Origin: Halorubrum aethiopicum
GTDB taxonomy: Archaea > Halobacteriota > Halobacteria > Halobacteriales > Haloferacaceae
Length of the DNA stretch: 64,000 bases
Assembly: GCF_001542905.1 (NCBI RefSeq)
Contig: NZ_LOAJ01000001.1
Location: 2,170,001 to 2,234,000, forward strand
Direction of reading: 5' to 3'
The notes under the pieces are model-generated. The model had not been told where the DNA came from, did not search any database, and worked only from the letters and a program-made list of their open reading frames with translations. A program made the translations under genes and the position numbers. Shown piece after piece: positions 59,128 to 64,000 of this stretch (position 1 is its first letter; each line of letters begins with the position of its first letter).

Positions 59128-59544
59128 GTGATCCACGTCACCCGCGACCTGCTGACGGTGCTTCTCGACCACGCCGCGGAGCGCGACCCGGCCGCGGTGA
59201 GCCTCCGGCTGTCGGCCACTCGGGCGGGGGAGTTCGACGCGGACCTCGGGGTGGATCCGGAGACGCCCGTGTTGACGCACTTCACGCTCGAGGGCGTCGG
59301 CGGGTCGGTGAACGCGGTGTTCGGGGTCGAACTCGGGACGCCCGCGGGCCGGGGCGGCGCGCGGTTCCTCTCGCATCCGACCGGCCGGCTCGAGCTCTCG
59401 AAGACCGACGACCTCGCGGCGGTCGTCCTCGTCGCGGTCCCGCCGTACGACGACGACCGCGTCGCCGCCTTCGACCGCGCCGGCGACGGGATCGAGCTGG
59501 TCGTCCTCGACGCGACCCCGCCCGCGGAGTCGGTGCCGGAGTGA
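59128..59544 (+). CDS. Conserved haloarchaeal small protein, function unknown
   Basis: A 138-residue soluble acidic protein, GTG start at 59128. It shows alternating strands (TPVLTHFTLEG, VNAVFGVELGTPAGRG, RLELSKTDDLAAVVLVAVPPY). I recall conserved haloarchaeal proteins of this pattern without a name. It is cotranscribed with the previous gene through a 7-base gap. Confidence 0.65.
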   Translation: MIHVTRDLLTVLLDHAAERDPAAVSLRLSATRAGEFDADLGVDPETPVLTHFTLEGVGGSVNAVFGVELGTPAGRGGARFLSHPTGRLELSKTDDLAAVVLVAVPPYDDDRVAAFDRAGDGIELVVLDATPPAESVPE

Positions 59545-59594
59545 GCGTCCCGCGAACCCGAGTTTAAAGGCGACCGAGCGGCTACGAGGAGTCG

Positions 59595-59921
59595 ATGGCA
59601 GCACGTCCACCAGGCGGCGACGGGTCCGCTGAACCGGAGGCGATCGAGTTCGGCATCGCCGCGCTCGACGCCCGGCTGGAGGAGTCGGGGATCTCGTTTC
59701 CCGCGACGAGCGACGAGATCGTCCGCGCGCTCGATCACCCGGATATCCCCTACGATTCGAAGGGGCGAACGATCGAGCTGGCGACGGCCCTGGAGAGGAC
59801 CCCCCAGTCGGAGTTCGAGAACGAAACGGAGCTGCTCGACGCGCTGTACCCGGTCTTCGACGAGGCGCGGCGCGGCGGTGGCGGGTTCCTCGACGGGCTC
59901 CGAAACGCGCTTCCGTTCTGA
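59595..59921 (+). CDS. DUF5789 family protein
   Basis: A 108-residue soluble protein with IEFGIAALDARLEE, SFPATSDEIVRAL, IPYDSKGRTIEL and FENETELLDALYPVF, the DUF5789 pattern found only in haloarchaea. It is helical and acidic. TTTAAAGG at about 59562 is the box A. The function is unknown. Confidence 0.88.
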   Translation: MAARPPGGDGSAEPEAIEFGIAALDARLEESGISFPATSDEIVRALDHPDIPYDSKGRTIELATALERTPQSEFENETELLDALYPVFDEARRGGGGFLDGLRNALPF

Positions 59922-59948
59922 GCCGCGGTCCGGGGACTCCGGGTCGGC

Positions 59949-60254
59949 CTAGGTCGCCTGTTGTTCCGGTTCGACGTCCGGCTCGTCGGTGCCGGTCTCG
60001 AGCCGCTCGATGACGTCGTTGATGAGCACCACGTCGCCGACCGCGCGGACCCAGCGGTAGGGGACGATGACGCCGGTGTTGCCGTCGACGCGCCCGGCGA
60101 ACAGTTCGCCGTTGAGTTCGGCCAGCGCCAGCCCGGTCACGGACTGCGTGTCGAGATCGAGGCGGACGTCCTCCACCTCGCCGACGAAGACACCGTTGTT
60201 CGAGTACACCTCTCTGCCGACCAGCGACGTGATCTCCTCGGGAGCAGCGTTCAT
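59949..60254 (-). CDS. PRC-barrel domain protein
   Basis: A 101-residue protein with the PRC-barrel pattern: EEITSLVGREVYSNNGVFVGEVEDV, then VTGLALAEL, then IVPYRWVRAVGDVVLIND. Haloarchaeal PRC-barrel proteins are small and linked to cell division (CdpB-type) or ribosome maturation (RimM-like); this one has no neighbour to decide. The ATG at 60254 is chosen; a GTG upstream could add five residues. Confidence 0.9.
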   Translation of the reverse strand: MNAAPEEITSLVGREVYSNNGVFVGEVEDVRLDLDTQSVTGLALAELNGELFAGRVDGNTGVIVPYRWVRAVGDVVLINDVIERLETGTDEPDVEPEQQAT

Positions 60255-60406
60255 GTCGGATACGGTCACGAGCGCGCCTATTAAGCGTTCGTTGTCGAAC
60301 GACGTCCGTCTGACGCGGGAGCCGCTCCGACCCGTCGGGGGACCCCGAACGAGATCGGCGAGACCCGGCTCACGCCGGGAGAGGAGAGAAGAGGAGAGTA
60401 TCCGCC

Positions 60407-61507
60407 TCACGCCGGGAGGATCCGCGTCACGCCCGCCGTCTCGGCGACGACCCACGCGATGAAGAGCAGGTACGCGACGAGCAGCGCGTAGGACTCGAGG
60501 GTCGTCAGGGCCAGATCCGTCCGGAGGATCCCGAAGAGCAGGACCGTCGCCAGCGTGAGGACCGCGAACATCGGCACGGCGGTCGAGAAGTTCACGGGGA
60601 CCGCCCCCACGATGAGCACGCCGACGGGGATGACCACGAGCAGGTCGAAGGTGTTCGACCCGAGGACGTTGCCGAGGCTCGTCGCGCTGTTGTCGTCGCG
60701 GGCGGACCGCACGCTGACGAGCGTGTCCGGGAGGCTCGTCGCGGCCGCGACGATCGTCATGCCGGCGAGGAACTCGGGGATCCCGAACGCGTGCCCGAGC
60801 GACTCGATGGCGGACACCAACGCCTCGACGCTGGCGAGGATGACGAGCAGGCCGGCCGCGAGCCTCCCCCACTCGCGGAGAACGGCGACGTCGGCTCCCG
60901 TCTCGGCCTCGTAGTCGCCGGTGTCCTGCCACTGGATGAAGATGTAGAGCCCGTAGACGAAGAGCGGAACCACCGCGAGCGGGCGCGTGATCGATCCCGT
61001 CAGACTGGCTCCCGCGGTTCCGGCCGCGGCGACCGTGTCGGCCGTTCCGCCGGCGTCCCCCGTCGCGAGCGCGATCGGCTCGTAGATGACCGCGAGCGCG
61101 AACGTGATGACGAGGACGGAGACCGCGAGCATGTAGAACTGCGCCTCCTTGTACACGATCGTCCGGCTCGAGTCGAGGTCGTCGTCGGTCGCGAGCCCCG
61201 AGAGCGCGGGGACGACGAGGACGTTGAAGATCGCGGAGCCGACGATCGCGCCGACCCCCATGTCGAAGACGCCGGCGAGCGCGGTGACGACGACGCTCGC
61301 GAGCTCCGGGAAGCTCGACCCGATCGCGACGACGACCGTTCCCTGGACGACCGGCGGGAGCCCGTAGTGCGTCGAGAGCCCCTCCGCGGCCTGCTCGAGC
61401 CACCCGCTTCCGACCCAGATCGCTCCGCTCGCGGCCACGACCACGAGGACGTTCACGGCCGCGGTGTCGGGAAGGACCCCTCCGAGGACCATCGTCTCCC
61501 GGAGCAT
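60407..61507 (-). CDS. Calcium/sodium exchanger (CaCA superfamily)
   Basis: A 366-residue integral membrane exchanger with about 10 hydrophobic helices. The two inverted alpha repeats are clear: AIGSSFPELASVVV near 62-75 and AAATSLPDTLVSV near 245-257. GSAIFNVLVV and GSNTFDLLVV complete the ion-binding sites. Glu in repeat 1 and Asp in repeat 2 are the likely cation ligands, so the pair is E/D, unlike the E/E of NCX_Mj. The ATG at 61507 is preferred. It is divergent from the FAD/Fe-S oxidoreductase. Cation exchange (Na/Ca, or K-dependent) is expected. Confidence 0.9.
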   Translation of the reverse strand: MLRETMVLGGVLPDTAAVNVLVVVAASGAIWVGSGWLEQAAEGLSTHYGLPPVVQGTVVVAIGSSFPELASVVVTALAGVFDMGVGAIVGSAIFNVLVVPALSGLATDDDLDSSRTIVYKEAQFYMLAVSVLVITFALAVIYEPIALATGDAGGTADTVAAAGTAGASLTGSITRPLAVVPLFVYGLYIFIQWQDTGDYEAETGADVAVLREWGRLAAGLLVILASVEALVSAIESLGHAFGIPEFLAGMTIVAAATSLPDTLVSVRSARDDNSATSLGNVLGSNTFDLLVVIPVGVLIVGAVPVNFSTAVPMFAVLTLATVLLFGILRTDLALTTLESYALLVAYLLFIAWVVAETAGVTRILPA

Positions 61508-61666
61508 CGGCGAGCGCGCGAATGAAACCACCGGTGTCGGCGGTTCGCTCGACCGGGCGACGGGACCCGGCGCCGGAGCGAGATCGGCCGAACCCGCCGG
61601 CGACGACCCGGGGACGAACCCGACGACCCCGAGGGACTTTTGTCGATCCGAGCGAGAGGGGGTCGC

Positions 61667-64000
61667 ATGGCAACACACTCGAGCGGGTCGGGGACCGACC
61701 CGCGGGAGGGGGGCGACTTCGAGTACACGGGCGGGGAGGTCGAGCGCCCCGACCTCGTCGACGCGCTCGACCGCCGCGTCGACGGGGACGTTCGGTTCGA
61801 CGACTACTCGCGCCGGCTGTACGCGACCGACGCCTCGGCGTACGAGGTGACGCCGATCGGCGTCGTCTTCCCGGAGTCGACCGCGGACGTGGCCGCGGTC
61901 CAGGAGTACTGTTTCGAGGAGGGGATTCCGGTGTTGCCGCGCGGCGGCGGCACCTCGCTCGCCGGCCAGACGGTGAACGAGGCGGTGGTCCTCGACTTCT
62001 CGAAGGCGATGGACTCGGTGATCGACGCCGACCCCGAGGCGGAGACCGCCCGCGTGGAGGCCGGCGCGTACGTCGGCGACCTCAACGCGGCCGTCGAGCC
62101 GCACGGCCTGAAGTTCGCGCCCGACCCCGCCTGGCGCGACAAGTCCGCGGTCGGCGGCGCGATCGGGAACAACTCCACCGGCTCGCACTCGCTGAAGTAC
62201 GGCAAGACCGACCACTACGTCGAGGAGCTCGAGGTCGTGCTCGCGGACGGGACCGTCGAGACCTTCGGCGCGGAGCGCGTCGACGACCTCCGGGAGTCCG
62301 CCGACCCCGAGAGCGACGACCTCCTCCCCCGGATCCACGCGGAGATCGTCCGGATCATCGACGAGGAGGCCGACGCCGTCGACGAGCGGTTCCCGGAGAT
62401 GAAACGCAACGTCTCCGGCTACAACCTCGACCGCCTGCTCGCGGAGCACCGCGGCGAGTACGGCGAGGAGGGCGTCGTCAACCTCGGCCGGCTCATGGCG
62501 GGCAGCGAAGGGACGCTCGCGACGGTGACGGAGGCGACCGTCTCGCTCGTCGAGATCCCGGAGACGAAGGCGGTGGCGCTCCTCACCTACGGCGACCTGC
62601 TGGACGCGATGGAGGACGTCGCGCCGATCCTCGAGCACGACCCCGCGGCCGTCGAGGTGATGGACGACGTGTTGCTCGAACTCGCGGCGGACACCCCGGA
62701 GTTCGCGGAGGTCGTCGGCATGCTTCCCGAGGGAACCGACTCCGTCCTCCTCGTCGAGTTCTACGCCGAGGACGACGAGGCGGGCCGGCGGAAGGTCGCG
62801 GATCTGGTCGCCGACCGCGTCGACGGCGCGGAGACCGTCGCCGAGCCGAGCCCCGGTGCCGCGGAGACGACCGCCCAGCCCCGCCGAGCGCTGGCGGCCA
62901 TGGAGGCGCACGACGCCGACGAGCGTGCTCGCTTCTGGAAGATGCGCAAGTCGGGGCTTCCGATCCTGCTGTCGCGGACCTCCGACGCCAAACACATCTC
63001 CTTCATCGAGGACTGCGCGATCCCGCCGGAACACCTCCCCGAGTACACGCGGGAGTTCCAGGAGATCCTCGAGGACACGGGCACGTTCGCGACGTTCTAC
63101 GCGCACGCCGGCCCGGGCGTGCTCCACGTCCGGCCGCTGATCGACACGAAGCAGGTCGACGAGGTGGAGACGATGGTCGAGATCGCCGACCGCGTGACCG
63201 ACGCCGTCGTCCGGCTCGGCGGGTCCGTCTCCGGCGAACACGGCGACGGCCACGCGCGGACCCAGTGGAACCGGAAGCTGTACGGCGACGACCTCTGGGA
63301 GGCGTTCCGCGAGTTGAAGACCGCCTTCGACCCCGACTGGCTCCTCAACCCCGGGAACGTCTGCGGGGACTTCGACATGAGCGAGAACCTCCGGTTCGAC
63401 CCCGACTACGAGTTCGACGCCGGCTTCGACGCCGCGATGCAGTGGGACAACGAGAACGGGATGCAGGGGATGGTCGAGCTCTGTCACGGCTGCGGCGGCT
63501 GCCGGGGGCCACAGGAGACGACCGGCGGCGTGATGTGTCCGACCTTCCGGGCCGCCGAGGAGGAGATCCAGTCGACTCGGGGACGGGCGAACATGCTCCG
63601 CGGCGCGATGAACGGGGAGCTGCCCGACGACCCGACCGAGGACGAGTTCGTGACCGAGGTGATGGACCTCTGTGTGGGCTGTAAGGGCTGTAAGGTGGAC
63701 TGTCCGAGCGGCGTCGACATGGCGAAGCTGAAAGCCGAGGTCGAACACGCCCACCACGAGGAGCACGGGGCGAGCCTCAGAACCCGGCTGCTCGGGAAGT
63801 TCGAGGACCTCGCGCCGCTGGGCTCCCGGTTCGCCCCGCTCTCGAACCTCCCCGGAAAAGTCCCCGGCGCGGGGCTCGTCCTCGAGAAGACGCTCGGCAT
63901 CGCGAGCGAGCGCGACCTCCCGACGTTCCGCTCGGAGAGCCTGATCGACTGGTTCGAGGCCCGCGGCGGCGCGGGCGTTTCCCCCGAAGCGGCCGACCGC
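61667..64000 (+). CDS. FAD-linked oxidase with C-terminal Fe-S domain (GlcD/DLD-GlpC-like fusion), 3' truncated
   Basis: The frame is open from ATG 61667 to the window edge (778 codons, no stop). The FAD-binding PCMH domain is at about 35-260 (PRGGGTSLAGQTVN at about 87 and GAIGNNSTGSHSLKYG), followed by the FAD-oxidase C-terminal domain (SGEHGDGHARTQW, about 525; LNPGNVCGD). After that are two ferredoxin-type clusters, CHGCGGC (about 606) with a later Cys, and CVGCKGCKVDC (about 669), and then a region that continues beyond the edge, likely a CCG/GlpC-type domain. It probably oxidises D-lactate or a 2-hydroxyacid into the quinone pool. The substrate is undetermined. Confidence 0.93.
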   Translation, partial: MATHSSGSGTDPREGGDFEYTGGEVERPDLVDALDRRVDGDVRFDDYSRRLYATDASAYEVTPIGVVFPESTADVAAVQEYCFEEGIPVLPRGGGTSLAGQTVNEAVVLDFSKAMDSVIDADPEAETARVEAGAYVGDLNAAVEPHGLKFAPDPAWRDKSAVGGAIGNNSTGSHSLKYGKTDHYVEELEVVLADGTVETFGAERVDDLRESADPESDDLLPRIHAEIVRIIDEEADAVDERFPEMKRNVSGYNLDRLLAEHRGEYGEEGVVNLGRLMAGSEGTLATVTEATVSLVEIPETKAVALLTYGDLLDAMEDVAPILEHDPAAVEVMDDVLLELAADTPEFAEVVGMLPEGTDSVLLVEFYAEDDEAGRRKVADLVADRVDGAETVAEPSPGAAETTAQPRRALAAMEAHDADERARFWKMRKSGLPILLSRTSDAKHISFIEDCAIPPEHLPEYTREFQEILEDTGTFATFYAHAGPGVLHVRPLIDTKQVDEVETMVEIADRVTDAVVRLGGSVSGEHGDGHARTQWNRKLYGDDLWEAFRELKTAFDPDWLLNPGNVCGDFDMSENLRFDPDYEFDAGFDAAMQWDNENGMQGMVELCHGCGGCRGPQETTGGVMCPTFRAAEEEIQSTRGRANMLRGAMNGELPDDPTEDEFVTEVMDLCVGCKGCKVDCPSGVDMAKLKAEVEHAHHEEHGASLRTRLLGKFEDLAPLGSRFAPLSNLPGKVPGAGLVLEKTLGIASERDLPTFRSESLIDWFEARGGAGVSPEAADR

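Noticed and set aside
61522-63684. 720-residue Arg-rich plus-strand frame
   Set aside because: It is a shadow of the FAD/Fe-S oxidoreductase, which lies in a frame that runs off the window without a stop.
1-64000. CRISPR array
   Set aside because: No regularly spaced repeat-spacer pattern or cas gene was seen. The tandem arrays at 25209 and 26139 have no spacers.

Overview
The window looks like a chromosomal segment of an extremely halophilic archaeon (class Halobacteria). The reasons are its high G+C content, very acidic proteins, AT-rich box A promoters about 25 bases before leaderless starts, Tat/lipobox signal peptides, and many families known mainly from haloarchaea (DacZ, DUF7344-type membrane winged helices, HVO_0758-type zinc finger, DUF5789, DUF5779, class III pilin). 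A Halorubrum-like genome is my best guess, but this is inference. The window holds about 67 genes or gene remnants on both strands. I found no rRNA, tRNA, CRISPR array or IS element.

Layout. 1-0.7 kb: no gene. 0.7-2.1 kb: small DUF5805-like protein plus tyrosine recombinase. 2.3-13.9 kb: housekeeping and accessory genes (three MFS transporters counting the one at 17.3 kb, SRAP-domain DNA-repair protein, DUF4349 lipoprotein, VOC dioxygenase, Rsm22-like methyltransferase, TyrA-like dehydrogenase, DsbA-like lipoprotein, SAM methyltransferase, RNA-binding protein). 14-18.9 kb: universal stress protein, dispersed element copy A, a GpgS-like glycosyltransferase coupled to a small gene, MFS, zinc finger. 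18.9-27.1 kb: aldo-keto reductase, dacZ-mscS operon, GNAT, DEAD-box helicase, SDR. 27.4-35.8 kb: a locus of three paralogous SipW-type secreted proteins (one with a von Willebrand A domain) framed by four DUF7344-like membrane winged-helix proteins, plus a 56-residue membrane peptide. 35.9-39.1 kb: photolyase, element copy B, trans-sulfuration enzyme. 39.1-47 kb: copper-handling group (nosL, nosDFY, later SCO) without nosZ. 47-51 kb: FMN-type oxidase, DJ-1, USP, pilin, element copy C, M20 peptidase. 51.3-55.8 kb: two sensor kinases. 56-64 kb: nuclease remnant, small conserved genes, Na/Ca exchanger, and a long FAD/Fe-S oxidoreductase running off the end.

The most striking signal is a roughly 260-320-base dispersed non-coding element present three times (14995-15315 +, 37460-37730 +, 49602-49860 -). 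Its conserved blocks are linked by hairpins whose sequences differ between copies but whose base pairing is kept, including helices with GA/GA internal loops and a compensated long-range helix. This is what a repeated structured RNA family would look like. The second is the SipW-cargo/DUF7344 locus, where paralogous surface proteins have taken up different inserted domains and share a duplicated hairpin leader. Several intergenic gaps also carry short tandem repeats (9- to 36-base units), often duplicating the stop codon region of the upstream gene.
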